Positions 1 through 7,987 of a stretch of DNA of 64,000 nucleotides are shown piece after piece. Both the position numbers and the translations under genes were made by a program. The DNA is from Loktanella sp. (GTDB lineage Bacteria > Pseudomonadota > Alphaproteobacteria > Rhodobacterales > Rhodobacteraceae): the NCBI GenBank assembly GCA_017390475.1, contig JAFPBO010000026.1:62001-126000 (forward strand). Direction: 5' to 3'. The notes beneath the pieces were generated by a model. It searched no databases. It saw only the letters and a program-made list of their open reading frames with translations, and was not told where the DNA came from. Position 1 is the first letter of the stretch; every line of letters starts with the position of its first letter.

Positions 1-431
1 TGATCGGGCAGACCGGCAGCAATCGGATGGTTACGCGATGTGACCCAGATACGTTCGCGTTCGCCCGCCTCGCGCCATGTCAGGTTGCAGGGAGTTCCCA
101 TCAAGCGTTTGAAAATCTTGGCGAAATGCGCGGAATGCAGCAGGATCAGGCCCATCCCGGCGTGGACATGGCTTGCCACGCGTTCAACGACATCATCCGC
201 GACATCGCCATGGGCGGCATGGCCCCACCACAACAGAACGTCGGTCTGCGCCAGCCGTTCTTCGGTCAGCCCATGTTCAGGGTCTTGCAGGGTTGCGGTT
301 TCAGCCGTGATTCCATCTATGCGCAGGGCGGCAGCAATCGCCTCATGCATGCCGTCGGGGTAAATATCAGCGACGGTTTTATTGGTCTCTTCGTGAACAT
401 TCTCACCCCAGACGAGGGCACGTATCTGCAT
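1..431 (-). CDS. ThuA-like domain protein, 3' end outside the window
   Basis: The reading frame opens at an ATG (complement of 429-431), preceded by GAGGAGAAAC, and runs without a stop to the window edge, so the C-terminus is missing. The visible start [15 protein letters not shown] is followed by [14 protein letters not shown] and [20 protein letters not shown]. This is the pattern of the ThuA family (class I glutamine amidotransferase-like fold, named for trehalose utilisation in rhizobia), in which LLWWGH and LHSAHF are conserved. The biochemical role of most ThuA proteins is unknown; many sit in sugar-catabolic operons. It is transcribed away from bchG, and 162 bases separate the two starts. 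That shared upstream region also carries the PpsR-type sites, so some co-regulation is possible but not shown. Confidence 0.85.
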   Translation of the reverse strand, partial: MQIRALVWGENVHEETNKTVADIYPDGMHEAIAAALRIDGITAETATLQDPEHGLTEERLAQTDVLLWWGHAAHGDVADDVVERVASHVHAGMGLILLHSAHFAKIFKRLMGTPCNLTWREAGERERIWVTSRNHPIAAGLPD

Positions 432-538
432 CTTGTTTCTCCTCTCAAAGCGCTTTGGCGGGCATGCTTAGAGACAATTGCCGCAGTGGCAAGTCCCCCG
501 TAAAAGATTGCCGCCAACCGCGCGACCGATTGGCGCAC

Positions 539-556
539 TGTAAGGCTGAGTTTACA
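539..556. promoter_or_regulatory. PpsR/CrtJ-type palindrome TGT-N12-ACA (upstream copy)
   Basis: The sequence reads TGTAAGGCTGAGTTTACA, an exact TGT-N12-ACA, the established recognition motif of the photosynthesis repressor PpsR/CrtJ in Rhodobacter and relatives. It lies 38 bases before the bchG start codon. A second exact copy sits at 574-591, centre to centre 35 bases away. Paired sites are the usual arrangement for cooperative PpsR binding at bch and crt promoters. That it controls bchG is inferred. Confidence 0.8.
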
Positions 557-573
557 CTTGCCCCAAGGCATGA

Positions 574-591
574 TGTCATCCTAAGCTGACA
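574..591. promoter_or_regulatory. PpsR/CrtJ-type palindrome TGT-N12-ACA (downstream copy)
   Basis: The sequence reads TGTCATCCTAAGCTGACA, an exact TGT-N12-ACA. It ends two bases before the annotated bchG ATG at 594, so a bound repressor would cover the translation start region and probably the promoter. Together with the copy at 539-556 it forms a tandem pair expected to repress bchG-bch2-bchP-idi under oxygen or light. Confidence 0.78.
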
Positions 592-593
592 CA

Positions 594-1502
594 ATGAGCA
601 TGATGTCTGATATCGCCACCAACACGCCCCGCCGCTGGCCCGAGCCAAGGGCCATGCTACGGCTGATCAAACCTGTCACATGGTTCCCGCCGATGTGGGC
701 CTTCCTTTGCGGAATTGTGGCATCGGGGATCAGCCCATCAGGGAATTGGTTCCTGATCATGCTGGGCGTGCTGCTCGCCGGTCCGGTGGTCTGCGGCATG
801 TCACAGGCCGCGAATGATTGGTGCGACCGGCATGTCGATGCGATCAATGAACCGGACCGCCCGATCCCGTCAGGCCGGATACCGGGGCGCTGGGGGCTGT
901 GGATCGCACTGACGATGACCGGGCTGGGGCTGGGCGTCGGCTATCAACTGGGGCCATGGGGATTTGGCGCGACGATCCTCGCCATCATGGCCGCCTGGGC
1001 CTATTCGGCGGAACCGTTCCGCGCCAAGAAATCAGGGATCTGGGGGCCTGCTCTGTGCGGGCTGGCCTATGAAACCCTGCCTTGGATCACCGGGGCGGCG
1101 ATCCTCGCTGCTGGTGCGCCATCAATCCCCGTCATCACCATCGCCGTGCTTTACGGGTTGGGCGCACATGGCATCATGACGCTGAACGATTTCAAGGCGG
1201 TCGAGGGCGACCGGGCCATGGGCCTGCGGTCTTTGCCCGTCACACTCGGCCCTGACGGTGCCGCGCGCGTTGCTTGCTGGGTGATGGCACTGCCACAGGT
1301 CGCCGTGATCGGCCTGCTGTTTTACTGGAATCATCCGTTCCACGCGCTTGGCATCACCGCGATGCTGGCCGTGCAAATCGCCGCGATGCGGGTGCTGCTG
1401 CGCGACCCCTTGGGCAAGGCGCAATGGTATCAGGGCATGGGCATTCTGTTTTATATCAGCGGCATGATGATCGCGGCCTTTGCATTGCGGGGGATCGCAT
1501 GA
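594..1502 (+). CDS. bchG: Bacteriochlorophyll a synthase (geranylgeranyl/phytyl transferase) BchG
   Basis: This 302-residue integral membrane prenyltransferase of the UbiA family attaches the C20 isoprenoid tail to bacteriochlorophyllide a, the final step of bacteriochlorophyll a synthesis. The first Asp-rich motif NDWCDRHVDAINEPDRPIP lies at residues 74-92 and the second, DFKAVEGDRAMG, at about 199-210. Both are characteristic of BchG/ChlG rather than of ubiquinone or haem O prenyltransferases. Hydrophobic segments repeat along the whole length. The ATG at 594 is taken as start; in-frame ATGs at 600 and 603 are alternatives and no strong ribosome site separates them. The stop overlaps the next gene by 4 bases (ATGA). 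Two PpsR-type palindromes lie directly upstream. Confidence 0.96.
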   Translation: MSMMSDIATNTPRRWPEPRAMLRLIKPVTWFPPMWAFLCGIVASGISPSGNWFLIMLGVLLAGPVVCGMSQAANDWCDRHVDAINEPDRPIPSGRIPGRWGLWIALTMTGLGLGVGYQLGPWGFGATILAIMAAWAYSAEPFRAKKSGIWGPALCGLAYETLPWITGAAILAAGAPSIPVITIAVLYGLGAHGIMTLNDFKAVEGDRAMGLRSLPVTLGPDGAARVACWVMALPQVAVIGLLFYWNHPFHALGITAMLAVQIAAMRVLLRDPLGKAQWYQGMGILFYISGMMIAAFALRGIA

Positions 1503-2779
1503 CGCTGACTTGGGTGCAGATTGTCCGGCTCGGCCTGGTGCAGATGGCGCTGGGCGCGATTGTGGTGCTGATGACATCCACCCTGAACCGGCTGATGGTG
1601 GTGGAACTGGCGCTGCCCGCCGTGATCCCCGGGCTTCTGGTAGCGCTGCATTACGGGATCCAGATGTCGCGGCCCAAATGGGGCCATGCCTCTGATGCCG
1701 GTGGGCAGCGCACGCGCTGGATCATCGGCGGGATGGTCGCCCTTGGTGCTGGTGCGCTGATCGCCACCTTCGGGCTGATCGTGCTGGAGGCGTCGTTTCT
1801 TTGGGGCATGGTCATTTCTGCCTTGGCCTATGCGCTGATCGGGCTGGGCGTGGGGGCATCCGGCACATCGCTGCTGGCGCTGCTTGCGACGACCACGGCA
1901 CCGCACAGGCGCGCGGCGGCGGCGACGATCACATGGCTGATGATGATTTTCGGCATCGCGATGACCGCTGGCATCGTGGGGTCGCTGATCGACCCATACA
2001 CGCCGCTGAGACTGCTAGAAATCGTCGCCGGAGTCGTCGTGATCGCCATCACCGTCACCACCCTAGCTGTCTGGGGCGTCGAACGCGGGCTGAAAGTTAC
2101 CCGCGAACCTGACCCGACCCCGTTTCGCCAAGGGCTGGCCGAGGTCTGGGCCGAACCCAAGGCGCGCAATTTCACGCTTTTCGTGTTCCTCGCCATGACC
2201 GCCTATTTCATGCAGGAGCTGATCCTGGAACCTTATGCCGGATTGGTCTTTGGCCTGACACCGGGCCAGACCACATCTTTGTCCGGCGCGCAGAATGGCG
2301 GCGTGTTTCTGGGCATGCTGACCGTCGGCATCATGGCGACGGGGTTGAAAATCGGCGCTTTGCGCAATTGGGTGATGGCAGGTTGCCTAGGCTCTGCCGC
2401 CGCCCTTTCCGTGATCACGCTCTTGGGGCCGCTGGGGCCGGGCGCGCCGATCCTGCCAGCAGTCATGACCTTGGGCTTTTTCAACGGCATGTTTGCCGTC
2501 GCCGCCATCGGGTCGATGATGGCCTTGGCCGGTGAAGGCCGTGAGCGGCGCGAAGGCACGCGGATGGGGCTTTGGGGCGCGGCGCAAGCGATTGCCGCCG
2601 GGTTTGGCGGCTTGCTAGGCGCGGCGATGGCCGACGTGCTGCGCCTGACGCTGACCGACACGCAGGCCTTTGGCGCTGTATTCCTTTTCGAAGCCTCTCT
2701 TTTCATCGCGGCGGCCCTTGTCGCTGCGAAAATCATGGACCGCAGAATGCCGTCCGCAACCCTCGTTCCGGGAGAATAG
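1499..2779 (+). CDS. PucC-family (BCH2) major facilitator, BchG-BchP linked
   Basis: A 426-residue membrane protein with about twelve hydrophobic segments, starting at the ATG that overlaps the bchG stop. The N-terminal stretch LVQMALGAIVVLMTSTLNRL followed by MVVELALPAVIPG is the hallmark of the BCH2/PucC branch of the major facilitator superfamily, whose members (PucC, LhaA, Orf428 of Rhodobacter capsulatus) assist light-harvesting complex assembly or pigment delivery. Its position between bchG and bchP matches orf428 of R. capsulatus, so the specific role is probably pigment or tail handling rather than puc operon assembly. The longer open frame starting at 1274 would lie inside bchG and is not used. 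Confidence 0.9.
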   Translation: MTLTWVQIVRLGLVQMALGAIVVLMTSTLNRLMVVELALPAVIPGLLVALHYGIQMSRPKWGHASDAGGQRTRWIIGGMVALGAGALIATFGLIVLEASFLWGMVISALAYALIGLGVGASGTSLLALLATTTAPHRRAAAATITWLMMIFGIAMTAGIVGSLIDPYTPLRLLEIVAGVVVIAITVTTLAVWGVERGLKVTREPDPTPFRQGLAEVWAEPKARNFTLFVFLAMTAYFMQELILEPYAGLVFGLTPGQTTSLSGAQNGGVFLGMLTVGIMATGLKIGALRNWVMAGCLGSAAALSVITLLGPLGPGAPILPAVMTLGFFNGMFAVAAIGSMMALAGEGRERREGTRMGLWGAAQAIAAGFGGLLGAAMADVLRLTLTDTQAFGAVFLFEASLFIAAALVAAKIMDRRMPSATLVPGE

Positions 2780-2782
2780 CCA

Positions 2783-3964
2783 ATGCAATATGATGTCGTC
2801 GTCGTAGGTGCGGGGCCTTCCGGGGCCACTGCCGCCGAAGATCTTGCGCGTTCGGGCCATAAGGTCGCGTTTATCGACCGGGAAGGCCGGATCAAACCCT
2901 GCGGTGGTGCGATCCCGCCCCGGCTGATCGCGGATTTTTTTATTCCTGATGACCAGATCGTGGCGAAAGTGAATACCGCGCGGATGATTTCCCCCACAGG
3001 CCGTCAGGTCGATATTCCGATTGAAAACGGCTATGTCGGCATGGTGGACCGCGAACATTTTGATGCTTTCCTGCGTGAGCGTGCGGAAAGTGCCGGTGCA
3101 CATCGCTATGCCGGGACATTCACCAAAATCACCCGCGACGCAGATGGCACCCATGTCAATTATCGCGACAAGGTGACGGGCGAGGATATGACACTGACCA
3201 CGAAACTGGTGATCGGCGCCGATGGCGCGCGCTCCAACGTCGCGCGGGCCGAGGTCAAGGATGGCGACAAGATCCCCTATGTGATCGCCTATCATGAGAT
3301 TATCGAGGCACCAAAGGGCAACGGCGCCTATGACCCGTTGCGCTGTGATGTGATCTATGACGGGCGTATCTCGCCCGATTTCTATGGCTGGGTCTTCCCG
3401 CATGGCGCGCAGGCCAGCGTCGGCATGGGGTCGATGATCAAATCGGTCGATGTCAAACAAGCCACTGCCGATCTGCGCGCCAGCGCGGGTTTGACCGACT
3501 GCAAAACCATCCGCCGCGAAGGCGCGCCGATCCCGCTGAAACCGCTGGATTGCTGGGACAATGGCAAAGATGTCGTGCTGGCGGGCGATGCGGCGGGTGT
3601 CGTGGCACCGTCATCGGGCGAGGGTATCTATTACGCCATGGTCGGCGGCCGCGTTGCGGCGACGGCTGCGGCGGCTTGCCTGGCATCCGGTCGGGTCAAG
3701 GACCTGCAACTGGCGCGAAAACTGTTCATGCGGGAACATAAGCAGGTTTTCCGGGTTTTGGCCGCGATGCAGAACGCCTATTACCGCAGCGACGAACGGC
3801 GTGAGCGGTTTGTCTCCCTGTGTCACGATGTCGACGTGCAAAAGCTGACGTTTGAGGCTTATATGAACAAGAAACTAGTGAAAGCCCGCCCCATGGCCCA
3901 TCTGAAAATCGGCATCAAGAACCTCGCGCATCTGACGCGGCTGGTCTCGCCCTTGCGCACATGA
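2783..3964 (+). CDS. bchP: Geranylgeranyl reductase BchP
   Basis: A 393-residue flavoprotein that reduces three double bonds of the geranylgeranyl tail, free or on bacteriochlorophyll, to phytyl, using NADPH. The N-terminus MQYDVVVVGAGPSGATAAED is a dinucleotide-binding GxGxxG motif. GRIKPCGGAIPPRL and the central GADGARSNVARAEV are typical of the geranylgeranyl reductase family, and LAGDAAGVVAPSSGEGIYYA is the second FAD-contacting motif near residue 265. The length fits the family (about 390). It begins three bases after the upstream stop and overlaps idi by ATGA, so the four genes form one translationally coupled operon. Confidence 0.96.
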   Translation: MQYDVVVVGAGPSGATAAEDLARSGHKVAFIDREGRIKPCGGAIPPRLIADFFIPDDQIVAKVNTARMISPTGRQVDIPIENGYVGMVDREHFDAFLRERAESAGAHRYAGTFTKITRDADGTHVNYRDKVTGEDMTLTTKLVIGADGARSNVARAEVKDGDKIPYVIAYHEIIEAPKGNGAYDPLRCDVIYDGRISPDFYGWVFPHGAQASVGMGSMIKSVDVKQATADLRASAGLTDCKTIRREGAPIPLKPLDCWDNGKDVVLAGDAAGVVAPSSGEGIYYAMVGGRVAATAAAACLASGRVKDLQLARKLFMREHKQVFRVLAAMQNAYYRSDERRERFVSLCHDVDVQKLTFEAYMNKKLVKARPMAHLKIGIKNLAHLTRLVSPLRT

Positions 3965-4494
3965 CGATCATGATCCCGGCCTGGGTCGACGGCACGTTGC
4001 AGCCAGTGGAAAAGCTCGCCGCGCATCAGCGCGGGCTGAAACACAAGGCGGTCAGTGTGTTCGTGATGAACCGGGGGCGCGTGCTGATCCAGCAACGCGC
4101 CTTGGGCAAATATCACACGCCGGGGCTCTGGGCGAATACCTGTTGCACCCATCCCGAATGGGATGAAGATCCCAGCACCTGCGCGCTGCGCAGGCTGGAT
4201 GAGGAACTGGGGATCACCGGGATTTACCCCGCGCATCGCGATCAGATCGAATATCGCGCCGATGTCGGCAACGGGTTGATCGAACATGAACTGGTCGAGG
4301 TCTATGTGGCCGATGCGCCCGCCGACCTGAAGATCAGCCCGAACCCGGCAGAGGTGATGGCCACAAGCTGGGTCGATTTCTACGACCTGTCCGCCGATGT
4401 GATCCGCCATCCCGCGCAATATACGCCCTGGCTGCGAATTTACATGCAGGATCATCAGGATGCGATCTTTGGCGATATGATGCGCGCGGTCTGA
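3961..4494 (+). CDS. idi: Isopentenyl-diphosphate delta-isomerase, type I
   Basis: A 177-residue Nudix-fold enzyme interconverting IPP and DMAPP, the C5 units for the bacteriochlorophyll tail, carotenoids and quinones. The metal and catalytic motif WANTCCTHPEWDED (about residues 58-70) contains the active-site cysteine, and the catalytic glutamate segment LIEHELVEVYVA follows at about 106-117. The Nudix-like LRRLDEELGI is also present. The ATG overlaps the bchP stop. An idi at the end of a bchG-bchP operon is known from other purple bacteria and is a clear case of pathway linkage. Downstream, a GGCCCCC/GGGGGC inverted repeat with a long loop (about 4506-4532) could be a weak terminator. Confidence 0.95.
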   Translation: MTIMIPAWVDGTLQPVEKLAAHQRGLKHKAVSVFVMNRGRVLIQQRALGKYHTPGLWANTCCTHPEWDEDPSTCALRRLDEELGITGIYPAHRDQIEYRADVGNGLIEHELVEVYVADAPADLKISPNPAEVMATSWVDFYDLSADVIRHPAQYTPWLRIYMQDHQDAIFGDMMRAV

Positions 4495-4553
4495 CCCTTT
4501 CCGTCGGCCCCCAAAAGGTGTTTACCGGGGGCAACAGGAAAGGACGGCAGATC

Positions 4554-5084
4554 ATGGCGCTTTGGGTTTTCGGATATGGGTCGCTGTTGTGGAACCCCGG
4601 CTTTACGCCGATCCGTCAGGTCACCGCCAGACTTCCCGATTATCACCGCAGTTTCTGCATGCTCTCCATCCATCATCGCGGCACGCCGGATGATCCCGGC
4701 CTTGTGCTGGCGCTGGACCATCAGCCCGGCGCGCAATGCACCGGCGTCGCGTTGGAGGTTGATCCGAACGAGGAAACCGAAGTTCTTGCCATGTTACGCG
4801 AACGCGAATTGATCAGCTCTGCCTATTACGAGGCCAATGTCGACCTGATCTGCAATGATGGCAAAACGATCACTGCGCTGACCTATATCGTCGATCCGGA
4901 CCATGCCCAGTATTGTCAGTTCGATCTGGAAAAACAGGCACAGATGATCGCCCAAGCGGTGGGCGGGCGCGGGCCGAATACGGAATATCTGTTCAATACC
5001 GCCACATTGCTGACCGAAATGGGGATCAAGGACGATGATATGCGCTGGCTGGCGGACCGGGTTCGTGCCTTGACGGCAACATAA
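4554..5084 (+). CDS. chaC: Gamma-glutamylcyclotransferase, ChaC family
   Basis: A 176-residue cytosolic protein. The start VFGYGSLLWNPGF carries the YGSLxW signature of ChaC-type gamma-glutamylcyclotransferases, which release 5-oxoproline from glutathione or gamma-glutamyl peptides. The glutamate-containing segment RELISSAYYEANV in the middle fits the catalytic Glu region. The ATG at 4554 is chosen because AGGAAAGGA lies 8 bases upstream; an in-frame ATG at 4518 would add 12 residues lacking family resemblance. It stands alone between idi and the ExbB-like gene, so a role in glutathione turnover is from family only. Confidence 0.85.
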   Translation: MALWVFGYGSLLWNPGFTPIRQVTARLPDYHRSFCMLSIHHRGTPDDPGLVLALDHQPGAQCTGVALEVDPNEETEVLAMLRERELISSAYYEANVDLICNDGKTITALTYIVDPDHAQYCQFDLEKQAQMIAQAVGGRGPNTEYLFNTATLLTEMGIKDDDMRWLADRVRALTAT

Positions 5085-5172
5085 GTCACATGTGATGAAA
5101 ATTCGGTTTGTTTGTCACGTAGCATATGCTGCTATGCAGGCGGTGAACCACACCAGATCAGGATAAACCTTC

Positions 5173-6321
5173 GTGTCAGAAAAACGGGCAGCCAAAATAT
5201 CGGCACAGTTTTCCCAACCCATCCGGCAATTGCTGTTCATGCTTACGGTGATCGTTCTGGTCGCGGCAGGGCTTTACCTGGGGCTGGACCAGATCAGGGC
5301 GATTTTCCTGTCAAACCCCTATCTGAACGGGGTGATCCTGGCGGTTTTCATCCTTGGCGTCTTGTCATGTTTCAATCAGGTCTTTCTGCTGATGACCTCG
5401 GTCCGTTGGATCGAGGATTTCGCGCGCGAGATCAGCGGGCATAAATTTGTCGCCGCACCATCATTGCTGGCACCCTTGGCGACCTTGCTCCGGTCGCGCG
5501 GCGCGCGGACCCAGATTTCATCCAGCTCCGGCCGGTCAATCCTTGATTCGGTTGCCCAACGGATCGACGAAGACCGCGAAATCACGCGCTATATCGGCAA
5601 TGTGCTGATCTTTCTTGGGCTGTTGGGCACATTCTATGGGCTGGCCACGACGGTCCCGGCACTGGTGGAAACGATCCGGTCACTCAATCCCGGCGACACC
5701 GAATCCGGTGCCGATATTTTCGGGCGGCTTCAGGCCGGGCTTGAAGATCAGCTTGGCGGTATGGGCACGGCGTTTTCCAGCTCTTTGCTGGGGCTGGCAG
5801 GATCGCTTGTCGTGGGTTTGCTGGAACTTTTCGCCGGGCATGGGCAGAACCGGTTCTACCGCGAACTGGAAGAATGGATGTCCACCATCACCCGTGTCGG
5901 CATTGATGGCGACGAAGGCACCGGCGCAGGCGGCACCGCTGCGGCCGTTGTCGTTGAACAGATGGGCGAACTGACAGACGCCATCCAGTTGATGCTCAGC
6001 CAGGCGGCGGCTGATCGTGAAACCACAGACCGGCGCTTCAAAGCGCTTGCCGAAGCGATCGAGATTCTGGCACAGGCCACCACCACTAGCGATACACCAG
6101 CGCAGCTGGAACGGGTCGCGAACGGGCAGGACCTGCTGATCAAGAAACTCGATGACAGCGGCATGGGCGGGATAGATGCCGAAAGCCGGATGCGGCTGCG
6201 GTCCATCGATGTACAATTGCTGCGGCTTCTCGAAGAAATTGCAGCCGGACGGCAGGAAAGCACCAGCGCGTTGCGGGATGATCTGGCCGCGCTGACCAAT
6301 CTGATCCGCGAGCGGAGCTGA
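5173..6321 (+). CDS. MotA/TolQ/ExbB-like membrane protein with long cytoplasmic tail
   Basis: A 382-residue protein starting at GTG with a weak AGGAT ribosome site. Hydrophobic segments appear near residues 18-38, 50-75, 140-165 and 195-220. IGNVLIFLGLLGTFYGLATT and GMGTAFSSSLLGLAGSLVVG match the two core helices of the MotA/TolQ/ExbB proton-channel family. A polar C-terminal tail of about 150 residues follows, rich in Glu, Ala and Leu. The next gene, 3 bases away, encodes a membrane-anchored OmpA-type protein, the MotB/TolR-like partner, so the two probably form an ion-driven motor or force-transducing complex reaching the cell wall. No flagellar, Tol-Pal or TonB gene is nearby. The specific function is unknown. 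Confidence 0.8.
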   Translation: MSEKRAAKISAQFSQPIRQLLFMLTVIVLVAAGLYLGLDQIRAIFLSNPYLNGVILAVFILGVLSCFNQVFLLMTSVRWIEDFAREISGHKFVAAPSLLAPLATLLRSRGARTQISSSSGRSILDSVAQRIDEDREITRYIGNVLIFLGLLGTFYGLATTVPALVETIRSLNPGDTESGADIFGRLQAGLEDQLGGMGTAFSSSLLGLAGSLVVGLLELFAGHGQNRFYRELEEWMSTITRVGIDGDEGTGAGGTAAAVVVEQMGELTDAIQLMLSQAAADRETTDRRFKALAEAIEILAQATTTSDTPAQLERVANGQDLLIKKLDDSGMGGIDAESRMRLRSIDVQLLRLLEEIAAGRQESTSALRDDLAALTNLIRERS

Positions 6322-6324
6322 TCC

Positions 6325-7863
6325 ATGGCGCTGAGCCGCAGATCATCCAACCGTTTCCAAAACGCAATCTGGCCGGGCTTCGTAGATGCGATGACCGGGA
6401 TTCTGCTGGTGCTCATGTTCGTGCTCAGCATTTTCATGGTGCTGCAATTCGCCTTGCGCGAGACAATTACCGGACAGGAAACCGAACTCGATACGCTGTC
6501 CGGCGAAATTGCCGCGCTTGCCGCGACGCTGGGGCTGGAACGGGACCGGACCGCCACGCTGATCGCCGAACGCGATGCTCAGGATCAGGCACTGGCCGAA
6601 GCGCAGAACCAGATCACCGGGTTCGAAGCACAGGTCGCAGGCTTGCTGGCCGATCAGCGCGCCGCACAGCAAACCATCGCCGGGTTGGAAGACACCCGGG
6701 AAAGGCTGATGTCGCAGCAAGAGGCACTGAACCTCGCGCTGGCACAGGCCCGCGATGAAATCGACGAAAGCGCCGAAGCCGCGCGACTGGCCGCCGCCCG
6801 CCGCGAAGCGTTGGAAGCGATGATCGCCGATCTGGAAATGGAACGCGATGAAAGTGCCGTGCAGATTTCAGAACTGGAAGCGGAACGTCTGGCCGATGCC
6901 GCCGCCGCCGCTGCCTTGCGTGAACGGCTGGAAAATGCGGATGCTGAACTGACTGCGATGACGCTGAACCTTGAACGGCAACGTCGCGAAGCCGAAGAAA
7001 CGCTGACCCTGCTCGCCGCCGCCCGCGCGGCACAGGCTGACCTTGACGCAGAACGCGCCGAAGCCATAACCGAGGCGGAGCGGCAGGCCGGACTGCTGGC
7101 CATCGCCAACACCACATTGGCCGAGCAGGAGGAACAAACTGCCGAGGCCCAGCGTCAGGCCGCGGTCCTCAACGAACAGATCCTGGCCCTGCGCAATCAG
7201 GTCGGCACCTTGCAGACCTTGCTGAACCTCGCCGAAGATACCGACCGCGAGGCACAAGTACAGATCGAGACACTGGGCACGCAACTCAACACCGCGCTGG
7301 CCCGCGTCGCTTCTGAAGAGCGCCAGCGCCGCGCACTGGAAGAAGCGGAACGGATCAGGCTGGAAGAAGAAACCGCCCGCCTGCTGGCCGAGGCCGAAGA
7401 CCTCAACCGTTTCCGGTCTGATTTCTTTGGTCAGTTGCGGCAGGTGCTGGAAGGACAGGACCGGATCAGGATCGAAGGCGACCGGTTCGTCTTTTCATCC
7501 GAGGTTTTGTTCGAGGTCGGGCAAGCCGATCTGTCCGCCCAAGGCCGCGCCGAAATCGCCAATATCGCAGGCATCCTGCGCGACTTCGCCGATGACATTC
7601 CCCCCGGCATCGACTGGATCATCCGGGTCGACGGGCATACCGACGACATCCCGATCACAGCCAGCGGCCGTTTCGCCGATAACTGGGAGTTGAGCCAGGC
7701 GCGCGCGCTATCAGTGGTCCGTTTCATGGCAGACGATCTGGGCATCGACCCCCGCCGCCTGGCCGCCAATGGGTTCGGCGAATATCAACCGCTGAACCCG
7801 GCGAACACGCCAGAGGCACGGGCAATGAACCGGCGGATCGAGTTGAAGCTGACGGAGCGGTAG
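6325..7863 (+). CDS. OmpA/MotB-like peptidoglycan-binding protein with long coiled coil
   Basis: A 512-residue protein with one N-terminal membrane segment (about residues 18-45, DAMTGILLVLMFVLSIFMVL). A roughly 300-residue Ala/Glu/Arg/Gln-rich region with heptad character follows, then a C-terminal OmpA domain (about 370-512) containing IRVDGHTDDIPI, NWELSQARALSVVRFM and NRRIELKL. The OmpA motif binds peptidoglycan. The unusually long coiled coil would span or brace the periplasm. It is paired with the ExbB-like gene just upstream. Its architecture resembles MotB-type stator proteins and also ZorB-like proteins, but no Zorya helicase or nuclease gene is present. Confidence 0.85.
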   Translation: MALSRRSSNRFQNAIWPGFVDAMTGILLVLMFVLSIFMVLQFALRETITGQETELDTLSGEIAALAATLGLERDRTATLIAERDAQDQALAEAQNQITGFEAQVAGLLADQRAAQQTIAGLEDTRERLMSQQEALNLALAQARDEIDESAEAARLAAARREALEAMIADLEMERDESAVQISELEAERLADAAAAAALRERLENADAELTAMTLNLERQRREAEETLTLLAAARAAQADLDAERAEAITEAERQAGLLAIANTTLAEQEEQTAEAQRQAAVLNEQILALRNQVGTLQTLLNLAEDTDREAQVQIETLGTQLNTALARVASEERQRRALEEAERIRLEEETARLLAEAEDLNRFRSDFFGQLRQVLEGQDRIRIEGDRFVFSSEVLFEVGQADLSAQGRAEIANIAGILRDFADDIPPGIDWIIRVDGHTDDIPITASGRFADNWELSQARALSVVRFMADDLGIDPRRLAANGFGEYQPLNPANTPEARAMNRRIELKLTER

Positions 7864-7889
7864 GGCAGGGTTTACCCCGCCGCAGAACA

Positions 7890-7913
7890 GGTCGGGGAGA
7901 ACCCCGACCTACG
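7890..7913. repeat. Palindromic repeat, family A copy 1 (intergenic)
   Basis: A GGTCGGGG/CCCCGACC stem around AGAA, followed by TACG. A second copy with 20 of 24 bases identical occurs at 47318-47341, inside a lacI coding sequence. A related GGGCAGGG/CCCCGCC palindrome precedes this one at about 7863-7880. It may help end transcription of the OmpA-like gene. Confidence 0.6.
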
Positions 7914-7947
7914 AAGTCGGTGATCCGGAGCCAATCAAAGTTACCTA

Positions 7948-7970
7948 GGCGCCAGCCTCAAACTGGCGCC
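7948..7970 (+). terminator. Hairpin after the OmpA-like gene
   Basis: GGCGCCAG and CTGGCGCC form a perfect 8-base stem with a 7-base loop, followed by CGTTCTT. It lies between converging genes (OmpA-like ending at 7863 and the substrate-binding protein ending at 7988). The T-rich side is on the plus strand, so it most likely terminates the rightward transcript. Confidence 0.55.
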
Positions 7971-7987
7971 CGTTCTTGCTATTCAGA

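Noticed and set aside
5173-7863. Zorya-type antiphage system (ZorAB-like motor pair)
   Set aside because: The two proteins have the general MotA/MotB-like shape, but no ZorC, ZorD helicase or ZorE nuclease gene lies nearby; chaC and an ABC receptor flank the pair.
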